Of a stretch of DNA of 64,000 nucleotides, positions 45,240 through 59,578 are shown piece after piece (position 1 is the stretch's first letter; each line of letters begins with the position of its first letter). Source of the DNA: Gonapodya prolifera JEL478 (lineage: Eukaryota > Monoblepharomycota > Monoblepharidomycetes > Monoblepharidales > Gonapodyaceae); NCBI GenBank assembly GCA_001574975.1, contig KQ965857.1, positions 1 to 64,000 on the forward strand. The letters run 5' to 3'. The position numbers were made by a program, and so were the translations under genes. Below the pieces are notes generated by a model. It saw only the letters and a program-made list of their open reading frames with translations. It did no database searches and was not told the origin of the DNA.

Positions 45240-48173
45240 CTATCGTACATTGCTTGTAAGCGTGATAATAAACCTGGGATTAAAGATTAGATGCGCCATA
45301 TTATCTCTTCTGGTTCGGTACTCACGAAATCTTGCCGCATATCTCCGCTATACCCGCAAAGAGGAAATTTCGTACAAGGAGCATCAGTGAGATAATTTCG
45401 CAATATTCGAAAATATTGGAAAACTCGTTCAGCGAATAGTTAAAACCGGACCTATCAACGCACCGGCCTCAGCCACGGATCCTGCCTCCATTTCCACGAC
45501 CCTGCTTTCGCGACCGCCGTTCGCCTGCTGTGTTCCGCCAGCTGGGGTCTGCTGGTCCCCTGATGCACCGCGAACCACGTTGAGTCGAAAGATAGCAGAG
45601 TTCGGCGACACCTGTCGGCACGAGAGAACCGACGTAAAAGGATAGGATGTCTGCAGTACGAATTAATACACGGCAGATTCGATTGTGCGATAGTGCAAGC
45701 ACCAAATAGATTGCGTGAGGTGGAAAACGGGGATCAGGGTTGATAGGCGTACGGATCACTCGTTCAGATTTAACTCACCACTTTCCCCGAACCAAACACC
45801 CCGCCCCCCTCTACTGGTGTAACGTGCAAATGATCTCCATCCAGTGTCAGTAGTCGACCGGAACGACCCAAGAGTGCACGGTGGTACACCAGGTATTGCT
45901 ATTATTTCCGCGTTGGAAAAAATGTCGAGCAGTTCCTCTTTAACACGAAATGCATCGCTTCGCACCTTGAACACCCCGCCAAATTCGTCCGCCATCATGG
46001 GTCGCTCCTCCTGTGCGGTGTTATTCTGGACCTCGTCCGGAGGCCTGAGGAAAATATCCCCCGCTGGGTAAGTGCAAGGTGAGTTCGAAACGTCCAAGGG
46101 TACAATGCGACCAACCAGAAAGGAGCAGCTTACCCCCTCTACTATCCCGCTTGAGCACACAGAACTCTACCGCACCGACCTCCTCCAAACGTTTGTCCAA
46201 GGGCGCATCCGTTTTCGTATCCCCCATTTTGAAAACGTACTGCCTCTTGTCGTACTTTCGCTTCTTGCAGACGGTATCAAATACTTCTCCAAGAGTCGTG
46301 GATCGGTGCGCTGGTACAGTGGTGGTTTGTTTGACTTCGAGGGTCGAGTACAGGTGAATTTTGAGAAAAACGGTGTCGCCGGCGGGTGGTGCAGAAGACG
46401 GGTCAGTAGACAGTGACCGCGCTACTGGCGTTGGTGGTTGACGGGAGGCTACGATTGCCGCAACTGATGGATATGGTGAGGAGAGAATTGCAAGTGAACA
46501 TGTTCTTCATCGCAGACTCACTCTTCTCCTCGCTCGCAGGCGCGAGAGCAAACTGATTGAAGGAAAATTTATGAATCAGTCGTGTCCGGTCAAGAGCTTT
46601 GGAGGGAAAGTTGTGAGCAGGCCAGCAGCATACACCAGAAGAGCCAAAGCCAAAGCACACCTCTCATGGGTGCAACCAGCGCTTCCTCTGCTTTATAGCC
46701 CACAGCTCCCCCGTGGTTCTCGGTATGAACGTACCTGGAAAGTCCTCATCTAGCTCCCCATCCTCCTCCACAATTCTCAACTCCCAACATCCAACGTCCA
46801 TCATCCGATCAGGGACTTCCGGTCTTCGCTTCTCTTCGATGTACATGAAGAGTGTATAGCCAATACAGTCTTCAACTGTTGCAGTCCGGGAAAGGACAAC
46901 CGAAAGGGGTGGCGGAGGTGGTTTCAGAAGCAGGTGGAGGTGTAGATGGAGAGGGTGTGGTGTGGCAAGGCCAGACTGAACATGCGAGTGGAGGAACGTG
47001 GACAAGTGTTGGTGAGATATAGACATTCAAACATTCTCAACGGGTTTGGTTCACGGGTGAGATCCAGGTAAGGCCCTCCATCAATCTCCAGCCACCTCCA
47101 CGAAATATATGCTGGTGCCTATGTCCGAAAAGATCGCCTGGACTTTCTCCAGAGACAACGCAGTAGCACGCATTTTCATTCGCAATATGCTCTTGCTCTC
47201 GTCCTTTGCTCCTTGATATCTCGTCTTGTCACGCACGAGTTCGAAGTCGAGGAGACCGCAACACCCTATTCCACACTGATCGACGTACCCATTTGGAATA
47301 GTCTCTGAACGGGTTATCAACGCCAGCCGAGTCATGTATTAGCGCGGAGAGCGCCGACGGTCGTGCGGGAGATGCGGTGGGAGCATGAGCTGGCGCGGCG
47401 GAAGGGGGTTGCGGGGATGTTGGGGAGGAGCGGGAAGGAGGTCGGATGGAGGTCGGGACTTTTGCAAAGAGGGGGAGTGAGACAGTTTCTGGAGGCGGTG
47501 TCGTCGGGGGTACAGAAAGTGTGGGGGAGGCAGGTGGGGAAGGGGTATTGTGTTTCGTGTTCTCCAGCTGCTGAGATCCAGTGTCTCCGTTCACATCTGG
47601 ATTAAGGTCATCAATCTGAGGTGATTGTGGTATTAAAGCTGAGTCCTGTAAGAGCGGCGTTCGCGGGAGAGTTTTCTGGGAGTTTCTCGGCGGCGCCGAC
47701 GCAGAGTGAGGGTGAAGCCGGAGCGATTCCCCGGCCTGCGTCACAACACCACCGGCGGCACCAGTCTGAGAGTGAGCGTTGGAAGGCATACTCTGTCTGT
47801 GTCGTATCCGTGAGTTGCGTCGCAACGCGGAGTCCTCTTCCAGCCCAGTCCCACCAAAACCGGGAGCACCAGTCCCGTAGCCAGCACCGGACCTGCTCCC
47901 ACGCCCCATCCTCGCCCCATATCCGCCTACGGGCGTGGGTAATTCAATTGGTGGTGACTCTGATAGTGCTGTCCGAATAGCCGTGGGTAGTTGGGCGTAC
48001 ACGCCTGCCGCAGCCGGCACGTACTCATTCTCGCTCTCCTGAGCCTCCACGCCACCATTTGTCAGCTCGCGTGGCAGCTCGATGATCCTTGCTGCCGAGG
48101 GACCATCGTATCCTCGAAGCAGCGAGAGCCGCATGCGAAGAATCGCGTACTCGGGGTCCGTGATGAGAGACAT
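45240..48173 (-). CDS. SIN1: TORC2 subunit SIN1 / AVO1
   Basis: This is the substrate-recruiting subunit of TOR complex 2. The N-terminus MSLITDPEYAILRMRLSLLRG matches fungal SIN1/AVO1, in one long exon with a Ser/Pro/Thr-rich middle. Then NPFRDYSKW (family NPFxEYSKF) opens the CRIM domain, which continues as PLSVVLSRTATVEDCIGY, WELRIVEEDGELDEDFPG and IHKFSFNQFAL. A Ras-binding-like region follows (LKIHLYSTLEVKQTTTVPAH ... DTVCKKRKYDKRQYVFK), then a PH domain whose last strand and helix read SPNSAIFRLNVV and SRVVEMEAGSVAEA, ending near IAEICGKIS. The segment 47040-47280 after NPFRDYSKW is hard to splice, so its exon edges are uncertain. Confidence 0.85.
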
Positions 48174-48391
48174 CGCGTCGTGTGTCTCGCTCGCGCTCCT
48201 TTCACGTTCTTTGTCCTAGTTTAGCGTGCCGGCCGCAATCGAAGGAGCATTGAGTGCTGAGGAAAACGGCAAAATAAAGGAGGGATGCATTCCTACAGTA
48301 TGTAAAAATCACATGCTACAAAAGTCATGATTCGTGGTGAGTATAAATTAATCAATGAGGCTGGCGCCCCATGGTGCATCCGCTTAACGGA

Positions 48392-49592
48392 TCACCAAGG
48401 TGTACTACGTTCCGTGGAGCGCGGACTGAAGTGATCTCTAAGCGAAGTAGATGAGCCTGCCGACCATTGCGGTGAAAGGCCTGGGTTGCTTCGAATCGTG
48501 GAGGATCGATCCAAACTGACCATGGGGTTGGGTGAGGGAAGGTGAAAGCTCGGTGCGGACGAAGGAGGTGAGATGGGGAGACCGAGGTGAAATGAGGACC
48601 CGTGGGAGCTGGCAGCTGCTGACATGGCGGGACCATCTTTGTAGGAGCTTGAAGCGTATTCCACATTGGTTGTGGACGTCGCATAGGCGAAGTCCGGGGA
48701 CTGTCGCGAGCGCTTGTTTATCCGGCGAGCGCACACAACAGCCACAGCGATGACGAGGGCGAGGGCGAAAATGGATACTACTATTGCAGGTATTGGACTG
48801 CCTTGATCGGTTACGACAGTTGCTCTGTTGGCATCAGCCAACGTCGTGATTTGAGGTGCTGGTGCACTTGATGTCGTTGTTTGGGAAACGAGAAGGGCAG
48901 TGAAAATTGGAATCGCGGTTTGCGATTTCGCGGCATCTGTTCTTTCATGGGCTGACAGAGTTGCTTTCGAAGTCGTTGTGGAAGACGAGGGAAGGATGGG
49001 TGGCGGTGGAGGCGGCGGCGGCGGCGGAGGAGGAGGAGGAGGGGGTGGTGGTGGTGGAGGCGGAGGCGGTGGTGGAGGAGGAGGAGGAGGGGGTGTGCTG
49101 TTTGTGATGGAATTTAGAGAAATGCAATCAAACATTCCACAACGCGAACTCACGGAGGAGGTGGCGGCGGTGGGGGGGCTTTTACTCATGAATTCGGTTC
49201 GATAGTCCTTGGTTTCATTAATGAGTTGAGTGTGCTTCGGGGGCGAGAAACTCACGAGGAGGAGGCGCTCGGCACTTGCTCCATGCGCACAGGAAGAATA
49301 CACAGTTCGCAGTGCAGCCTGAAACAGCGGGACATTGCGAAGCCGAGAAGCAGGTGTAGTCTGGTTCAGGCATGCGAGAATTTGAAAGATGAACGACGTC
49401 GGTTGTTGTCAAGCTGACCGATTCGGAAAACTCACACTGAGCCCGAGCATTGGGTATCTCCGATAGTGCAATTAAAAAAAGTACTGGTGGACGATTGCGG
49501 TTTAGATACGATTGGTGGCAGGAATGTCCCGATGTCGCCTCCCTTCGCTCCTCACCATTTGTCCAGACTCGTGCCACGATCCGCGCTTTCAT
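48392..49592 (-). CDS. Cell-surface protein: Cys-rich ectodomain, polyproline stalk, one TM, cytoplasmic tail (paralogue A)
   Basis: No known family is recognised. ATG at 49592 opens a signal peptide split by an intron (MKARIVARVWTN joined to VLFLIALSEIPNARAQ). The small ectodomain reads YYTCFSASQCPAVSG, then CTANCVFFLCAWSKCRAPPP. A 25-base microexon, 49178-49154, encodes only proline. The next exon adds about 30 more prolines (trinucleotide repeat at 48990-49095). After a Ser/Thr-rich part comes the membrane segment PAIVVSIFALALVIAVAVVC, a basic stop-transfer RRINKRSRQS, and a Ser/Pro-rich tail ending RSTERSTPW. Introns fall in the same places and phases as in the paralogue at 51999-53592. 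It looks like a wall-spanning anchor or sensor of the WSC/mucin kind, but the cysteine spacing is not WSC. Confidence 0.75.
49154..49178 (-). other. 25-base microexon coding only for proline
   Basis: The sequence between AAAAG and GTGAGTTC on the minus strand is 25 bases of CCN codons in the phase left by the previous exon (one base) and handed to the next (two bases), so it inserts a run of prolines. The paralogous gene has a 31-base microexon at 53140-53110 in the same place and phase. Confidence 0.65.
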
Positions 49593-49830
49593 CGGGAAGT
49601 TTGTGTGCTTCTGATGGATGGCCAAGAAAGTCTACATGGAATTGTTATGGTGTCCTCTTACCTGCGGAGGCTCCTTTACTTTTGCATATGTGAAAAAAAA
49701 CGGGACCGGCAACCCAGCTACATGACTTACACAGAACCCTAGTCGTCCCAGCATTCCAGACTGCAAGTGTCCACTTATTGGTACTTGGGACGGCAGTTTG
49801 TAGGGACAGTTATCTGCGTTACTATTCGCT

Positions 49831-51857
49831 TCATGCGCATGCCTCTGGAATACAAAAATTCTCGCTGAGGAACTTCACAAAGGCCCGCAGCTGTTCACTT
49901 AAATACGACCCCCTTACCCCACGCAGCTCAACATTGTCCAGCATCTCCTTATACACTTCTTTCCACACCGTTCGCACCAGCATACCAAGGTCCCCAGACC
50001 ATTCGTTACCCCACTCGGGATCAACCGTAGCCAGAAAGCCGGGCTCCCCGATCTCCCACTGCCCCTCGCTCCACCGAGCCTAGCCGCAACCACGTGCCCC
50101 ATGCAAGCTCGAACACCTGCTTGGCAACGCGCGGGGAAACGCGGTACCGTCTTGACTCCCACTCTGATCCAAGATCCATCTCTACTGCCATCACCGCTCC
50201 AACATGCGCCTGCGTCACCCACACGCCAGAACTCGGCGCAAAAGCCCAGTCCAGAACGTCCTGCTCGTCGTTGGAAACCATTGCCGCGCAAAGGCGGTCC
50301 ACTTGCCGTGTTTTCAAATGTGGACCAACTGGTGATTGTGCCAGGATCACCGTTGTCCTGGTCCTCTGCGCCCACCTCAGCTTCCTCGCCCGCAAGACCC
50401 GTCAAATAATTATACAGCACCCCCGTCGCAGCACGCATGAGCTCTCTCACCAACTTCACCATCGATTCATTCAGCCAGGGTAAATCCCATGGCGCTGCCG
50501 GGTGGCTTTCCCGAGTGGTATCCACCACTTCAGCAATTGCCACGCGCAATTGCACCAGGAGGTCGTCTGCAGTGTCGTGGTGTGCAGCACTTGTGGGTAA
50601 CGTAGCAACGAGTTTGAGGAGAAACGGCGCGGCTTTGTGAACAGCAGTCGGACTGGTCGACCATTACGTCGCCGCAGCACGTGTGCAGTTAGAGAGGAGG
50701 TTGGGGCATAGGCGCACAGGAAGGGGTTGGATTCCCGCAGTGTAGAGGTCTTGTGCGTAGGCAAGGTGCTCCCGCCCTAAGCCGGACCATGTCTCTGAGG
50801 ATAAGTCCTTGGCAACCTTGCCAAGCAAGGATGCCACTTGGTTTGATAGCGCGGGGAGGCTTGTTGGTGACGTTGCGTGCAGCACTGCCAAGGTAACCGT
50901 GCGATCCAAGGGGGCCAGTGCCACGCCATACGTGTCTGTGAACCGCGCCAAGATCCTTTCAGAGTGCTCGTGCACGCACCATGGCCACCTTTCCATAACG
51001 TGTGTGCAAACCAAGGGCTACGAGGCGAACCATCCAGATCGAGGTGTGCTCTGATTGCCGCAGCGTTTGTCTCCTCTCGCCAAAATGCAGGACCAAGTGT
51101 TTCAACGCACACAGAGAGTTCTTCCAAGGGGTTCGAAGCGCGAGTCCACGTGGAGCGGCAAAACAGGTCTTTGGGGCGTAACGGAAGCCCGGCATCAATT
51201 GCGGCGTTGACTTTTCTCGAAATGAATCCGCGGCGCAATTCATGGTCATCGGTGCTTGAACCGGTTGTAGAAATAGAGCAGCTTAAGCCAAGGATAGCAT
51301 CGCCGACGAGTTGGAGTGATGTGTCGAGAACGTTGAGGCCCATGGACCATGGATTTCCAGGTGGCGAGGACGTTGCGGTGATCCAAAGCGATGACAATGA
51401 TGGTCGGGATGAGGTCTGTGCTGAACGAAGTGCTGTGTAGGTTGAGGGCTTCCGTGAACATCGCACTAATATCCGAACACAGTGATGCCCCTCACTTTGG
51501 CAAAGGGAGGGGCACAAAGTGATACTTTGTCACAAATGACAACAGTAGATCACCTGTGGAATGGCGGAAGCCCAGGGCATACTCGTAGTCTTCACCTATG
51601 AATGTCTCACCGATTGGGATCCTTGCAGCAGAGCCAAGACACGAACGCAATCGCATCGACGACAGCGACAGCCGACAGCGAGGTGGTAGCGGCGTACCTT
51701 TGCCTGATCCACGCGAGCATGCATTGTTTGTCGTCTGCGACCAGATGGAACGAGGAGCACACGGCCGAAAACGCGGGGATGTCGTCGAGAAGGAAAAGAT
51801 GCGGACAAGCACCTCGGAGGGCAGGTGAAGCAGATGCGGGAGAGCGGGAGGCGACAT
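49831..51857 (-). CDS. F-box-like protein with long unknown C-terminal region
   Basis: The start MSPPALPHLLHLPSEVLVRIF is a typical F-box opening, and LDDIPAFSAVCSSFHLVADD a few bases later is its second half, followed by WIRQRYAATTSLSAVAVVDA. The two halves are one base out of frame near 51805. Downstream exons read LIPTIIVIALDHRNVLATWK, MGLNVLDTSLQLVGDAILG, WPWCVHEHSERILARFTDTY, HPAAPWDLPWLNESMVKLV and VDRLCAAMVSNDEQDVLDW. The end is NEWSGDLGMLVRTVWKEVYK and stop at 49831-49833. F-box proteins link substrates to the SCF ubiquitin ligase; the large C-terminal part would be the substrate side but matches no repeat class I know. It lies between the two surface-protein paralogues, same strand. 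Confidence 0.6.
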
Positions 51858-51998
51858 GTCTGCACAGGCTGGTGAAGTAATTTATTTGACCCTGGCCACA
51901 GCAACTGAATGACCAGAGCATCGTCCGACTCACTTTACTGTCTTTACATATGGTATCAATACATGGTCTTGTCGCACACACCTGTCATCTTCCTCAAT

Positions 51999-53592
51999 CT
52001 ACTCTCCCACCGACGCTCGTCGTTCCGGAACCAGCTTTTCCGGCGACAGCACAACGGTCCTCCACCACCCATCATCCGAGCTGGTGCTCGATATCGGTCG
52101 CGGCGCGCGCTCGGCACGTGCCCTCCGCGAGGGTGAGGACGGCGCCGGGACGCCATAGTACCGCACCGGCGCAAGAAACACCGGCTGCTTCACATCCGCC
52201 GTCTCTTCTGACCGCGGCGGCGAACCGTCGCGTTCGCGCCTCGCCGCGTGGTCCGCCTTCCATTGCGCGGCGCTGGATGACGACCGGCGCGGTGGGACGG
52301 TTGTGGACGACGCGGGTGATGTCAACATCACTGAAGGACCCAGAAGCAACGAGGCCGGCCCGTCGAAATTCAACCCCGCACCCATGCCCATGCCAGTGTT
52401 CATACCCATACCCGAGACGCCCGCCTGGGCCGGCGATGCGTAGTAGCCGAGGTTCTGAGACGAGACGGGATGGTAGGTGGTGGGTGTCTCGTCCGCGGCT
52501 GGCGCGTGCCTGTTGACGCGGCGGGAGTAGGCGATGATCACGACGGTCACAAAGAGCAGAGAAACAACAGACCCCACGACGGTGGGTATTGGGCTCCCCT
52601 GGTCAGCTGCCACGGCTGGGGGTGGTGGCAGCATTTGGTTGCTCGAGATGGTCGGCACGGCGGGGATTGTTGGTGTCCCAAAGACTGATCGTGTGGTGGC
52701 ATCGCTGACGACACCGAAGAGGGGAGGGGATGTGAGGGACTTGGCAGACACGGTTCCATTCGTGAAAGGCGAAGATATGGAAGAGGTTGGGAAGCTAGGA
52801 GAGGAGGAGGAGGATGGGGAGCGGACCTCGCTTAGGGATGCTACGGGCGGCAGCGGAGGAGGGGGAGGGGGTGGAACTTGAGGGGGAATTTGCGCTGGTG
52901 GTGGCGGTGGCGGTGGAGGGGGTATTGACGGGGGAGGTGGACGGGGTAGCGCAGGTGGTGGCGAAGGTGGGGGAAGAGCCGGTGGAGGCGGAGCAGGAAA
53001 TGTTGGAGGGAGATGTGGTGGAGGGGCTCGTGATGGGGGACTTGTGAATGAAGAGCGACGCGTTTCACAATTTCACATCCTCAATAACCTTTTTTGTCTG
53101 TAAACTCACGGCGGGGTTGGAGAAGGCAGTCGAGGTGGAGCTATTGAGTGGACAAACATTCAATTGCCTCGTAAAAGAATGCTAGTTTGATTCGATTGGC
53201 ACGTTACTCACGAGGCGGAGGCACGCGGCAGTTGCTCCAAGTGCATATAAAGAAAACGCAGTTGGCAGTGCAGGTTGACACGACAGGGCAATCTGCTGCC
53301 GAGAAGCAGAGGTAGTCTACGAGGAGTGGTGGCAGGAGTGGTTGCCTCGTCACTCAGGGATCAGACGTGAGATGGGAGACACGCTCACATTGTGCCCGAA
53401 CATGGATGGCCAGAGTTGCGACCCAGACGAGAACTACACAAGGTAATGAAATGCGGGGAAAGGGAAGGCAGGGAAGTGTGGGGAAGGGCAAAGGGCGATT
53501 CGCCGATTCACATCCCGAAAAGGCAAGACACCACGGCCGAGGCCTGATGATAACGATGTCCACGCACCGAACGCGATCCAATGTCGTGCCAT
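51999..53592 (-). CDS. Cell-surface protein: Cys-rich ectodomain, proline-rich stalk, one TM, cytoplasmic tail (paralogue B)
   Basis: Paralogue of the gene at 48392-49592. ATG at 53592 gives MARHWIAF joined to VLVWVATLAIHVRAQ, then YYLCFSAADCPVVST and CTANCVFFICTWSNCRVPPP; the cysteine spacing is identical. A 31-base microexon (53140-53110) codes PPRLPSPTPP. The proline-rich stalk continues to about 52860, followed by a Ser-rich region with an NGT sequon. Then come DQGSPIPTVVGSVVSLLFVT and VVIIAYSRRVNR (membrane segment and basic stop), and a tail with glycine/methionine repeats (SGMGMNTGMGMGAG) and many Ser/Arg. DQGSPIP before the membrane is shared with paralogue A (DQGSPIPAIVV). Tails differ, so signalling partners may differ. 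The family and function are unknown. Confidence 0.75.
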
Positions 53593-54034
53593 GTTTGATC
53601 GGCGAAACCGTATCTGGAACCGTGCGTGCGGCGCGAGAGAGGGTGCGAGCACCGCCGTCGCCTCAGGAGGCGGAGTCGTGAGTGCCCCGACTTTGCGCGG
53701 ACTCTACCCCGACTCTCGTCAGAATTGAATGGTCGTTTTGAGGCCGTTTGGCAATTTCTTCAAGTGCCTCAATAATGAATAAATAACGTCCATCTACACT
53801 TGTCTCCTCTCTCTTCCCCCACGCTACGTCACATAAATGGGACATGTTAATTAGTTCAGATGTCTAGCTCAATGACCCTCCTCCACTCAAGATTGCCGCA
53901 GATTCGCGCGACAATATCTACATCTAACAAAATGGAAAATCCAAATTCCCCAGAAAATGTCAAAGTATCACTGCTGGCAGATACTTGAAATCAACGAGGC
54001 CAAATCCAGTCTGGCCTTCCAGAATGACACCGCT
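53593..54034. other. Intergenic spacer
   Basis: This is upstream of surface-protein paralogue B and downstream of the glycosyltransferase-like gene. It is expected to hold the promoter of the former. No gene or repeat is recognised. Confidence 0.5.
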
Positions 54035-55416
54035 TTACGGGCACCACTTCCCGCTCCTCTTCCTGGCTGCCCTAGCTGGAACAGCGGGGACCCAATCTCC
54101 CTCGCAAAGGAACATGTTGCGGGCCTCCTGCTTGCTCTCCTCGTAAAACAGCGGGTGCTGTGCCCACAGCGAGCGTAGAGGAATGCGCTTGATGAGCTCG
54201 TCGAATTTGTCGTCCACGCTGAAGGGAAGATCGTCCCGGGCGCCGTACTCGAGGACTTTGCGAGCGCACTCCTTGGATATGAGGACGGCGTTGAAGCAGC
54301 GGGCCCGAGGGACAGATGCCAGGTTTGGCGACACCATCATCTCCTGCCGGACCTCCTTGTGTTCCAGGCCGTGACACGTGCCCAAAAACACCACATCCCA
54401 GTCCGGCGCTACGGCCTCAAGCTGCCTCATGATTGAGGCCAGCTTCCGCTGAAGCCCGTGGACAGGCACGGCGTCGGTTTCGAGGTACATGGAATGCTTC
54501 ATCGTCGGGTGATTCACCAGCTTCTCAAAGACGTCAAAGGGCGTAATACTGGCCAAATCGTGCGGCGTAAAGGTGTCCTTGCCCGTGGGAATCTCCTGTG
54601 TCGAGACGTATTTGCGGATCCAATCCTGACGGCGAATCACATCCTCGCGCCAGCCGAAATCCACCCACTCGTAGCGGAAGTCATTCAACTCCAGACGCTT
54701 GCGGAAGCGCTGCATCAGCGACGCGTTGCTGGGGTTGGCGGCTGCGTACACGAAGGGAAGGCGGCGGCTGTCGACGGGCTCGGCGACGTCGTAGGGGTAT
54801 CGGTCGATAGCCGGCAAACTCCCAACGTTTTCGGGGTGGGCGCCGTTTCCGTCGGTGTACAGGTCCCGCAGGACTGAAGGGAGCCAGATTTCCAATCCCA
54901 CCTGAATCGGTTGCGCGGCCTCTGCCATTTTCGTCCGCACACACGCTGCTTCGGGGAAGACTGTCTCGCCGCGGCACATTGCCAGATATTGAGACTCGAT
55001 CAAAAGTTCAGTGGCGGTGGCATTTGCCTTTGGAAAAAGGCCAGTGGGTCGGGGTGGCTGTAGTGCGCAAATGGGTGTGAAGGGCGGCGAGGCGGGGAGG
55101 TGAGTGGGCACAGCAACGACCAGGTTTGAAGGTATACGGACAGGCCGACGACATACCTGATGGGCATAGCTGGAATCTCTCCAGCTGCGTGGGTCTCCGA
55201 TCCTTTGTGTGGAAATGGTCCACGGGGTTCCGAGCAAGAAAATGGCGAGGAGGATGGCGCCAATAATGGAGAAGCGATTAACCCGCGATCCCGCGTTAGC
55301 GGCCTGGAAAACGGCAAGGCGGGGCTCAATCGCAGGCACAGAGCTGGGCAGATTGACGATTGACTCACTAGGACAGCCTTCCAGGCCGGATTCGACGGTG
55401 ATGCCTCAGCGATCAT
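54035..55416 (-). CDS. GT25-like glycosyltransferase, type II membrane protein
   Basis: A short cytosolic exon (MIAEASPSNPAWKAVL, 55416-55369) splices to PRLAVFQAANAGSRV and the signal anchor FSIIGAILLAIFLLGTPWTI. The lumenal part resembles glycosyltransferase family 25 (LPS/collagen galactosyltransferase type). Visible are LPFVYAAANPSNASLMQRFR, FRYEWVDFG, the acidic donor site MYLETDAVPVHGLQRKL, DWDVVFLGTCHG, RCFNAVLISKECARKVLEY, PFSVDDKFDELIKR and AQHPLFYEES near the C-terminus. One in-phase stretch of about 99 bases beginning GTATGTCGTC (after YAHQ) may be an intron rather than coding. The end is RKRSGKWCP. It probably acts in the Golgi on wall or secreted glycans; donor and acceptor are unknown. 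Confidence 0.72.
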
Positions 55417-55858
55417 GGGGTGGAGTTGAGTCGTACGTGGAACTCTAATCAGAGTGATCGAGTTTGGTCAGGCAGTGCACACTAGATCCGATGGTTTTAT
55501 AATAGATTGGAGTATTCGGATCGGTTCAGAGCTTTCAAATCGGGCGCGATTCAATTTTTGCTTGGGGGCCAATGGACATCCGATGAATTGTCCCTTCCCG
55601 CCCTCTCATAAGCACTGTGCCACAATTTGCAATTTACACACCTTTTCTGGATATTTCTGGATATCGCCTCGTTTCAAGTAAAGTTCGAGTACAACAACAA
55701 ATTTCCATAGCAGACACCTTCGTGATACCCTGTGGAGACTGATTCTGGCACGATACCATTTTTTCATCGGAATCGGATCTTTTCATCGTCCCCCTGACTC
55801 TTCCGCTTAAAGTGAATTCATACGATAATATATCAGTTATTGAGAAGTCAACTAACAA
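55417..55858. other. Intergenic spacer
   Basis: AT-rich spacer between the glycosyltransferase-like gene start and the kinase gene stop. It probably holds the promoter of the former. No gene is recognised. Confidence 0.5.
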
Positions 55859-58603
<2,745 letters not shown>

Positions 58604-58719
58604 GCAGACGTTCAGCGGCTAAATGTGCGGTCCCAACGTTACCTCTCACTGGTTTCAATTGACTTTGGCACATTTTACCCCACCAATGAAATTACTTCAT
58701 TTTGCGGTTGCCAAGAATT

Positions 58720-59464
58720 CTAATATACAACATGCGAAGACGGTCCAAACAGTACTTCATCCAAAGGCACGTGTTCAAGGGGTGTTGCTGTGGGTTTCAC
58801 CGCAATCATTTCACCCTCAGGTTTTTCGTCCCTTTTGCCCAACGAGCTCGGGAAAACACCTGCGCCAACGACAGAGGGGTTCGGTGCGTAGTCTACAACA
58901 GCTGGGCTTGCGCTTGGTTGTGCTCCTCCAACCTCAGCCGGACTTGGATCCAAGCTTCCAAGGTCAAACTTTTGTTTTTCATCGGTTGGTTTTGGCTGTG
59001 CAATGACTGATCCTCCACCAGAACCTTGAGCGGGTTCAACGTCTCCCGGAACGAGGGCATTGGTCTTCCGCGTGGAGAGGTAGCCGAGTGTTCCAAGGAA
59101 CACCCAGAGAGCAACGATACCCTGCAAAGAAGCGCAATGAATGTAAATGTTCGGTGCAAGACTATCTTAGAGCACGACGTATGGTAGATCGGCACATACT
59201 CACGATGGTCCCAAATCCAACACGCAGGCGTTGCCTCCTCCGACTTTCTGCCTCCCTCTTCTCCTTCAAGTGTAAGTCCACTGCATTCTCAAGCAAGCCC
59301 GAGGTTCCAGTGAGCATTAATGCGGAAGACGCTGTGTGCAATTGTGGTACATTGGTTTGGTTAGAGTCATTGTGGATTGCTGACAATGGCAGATAGTTCT
59401 GTCGAGAAGAGCCGCGCTGGCTCGACGTGGGGCGACCACCAAGTAACGCTTTGTTCGAGGACAT
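58720..59464 (-). CDS. Small single-pass membrane protein, unknown
   Basis: Two exons join in phase. The first (ATG 59464, MSSNKALLGGRPTSSQRGSS) is Ser/Asn-rich and ends with a charged helix, LHLKEKREAESRRRQRLRVG. The membrane segment FGTIGIVALWVFLGTLGYLS spans the splice. The rest is a Pro/Ser/Gly-rich tail ending VLFGPSSHVVY. About 220 residues in total. The basic stretch before the membrane segment predicts the N-terminus is cytosolic. No family recognised. It lies 116 bases upstream of the kinase gene start on the same strand. Confidence 0.6.
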
Positions 59465-59578
59465 GATACTCCGTTGACTCTGAATGGGAGTGGGTGCGAA
59501 GATGCGAATCCGGTTGATCGATCGCACCAAAAGAAAGTCTTTTTCTTTCTACCATAGAGTTTCAAAGAGAAGAGAACT

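Noticed and set aside
48900-49205. Plus-strand glycine-rich open frame
   Set aside because: It is the reverse of the polyproline stalk. Repeats of GGN stay open in several frames.
55339-55341. Start of the GT25-like protein at 55339
   Set aside because: That codon is GTG. An ATG at 55416 splices in phase through a 44-base intron to the same frame.
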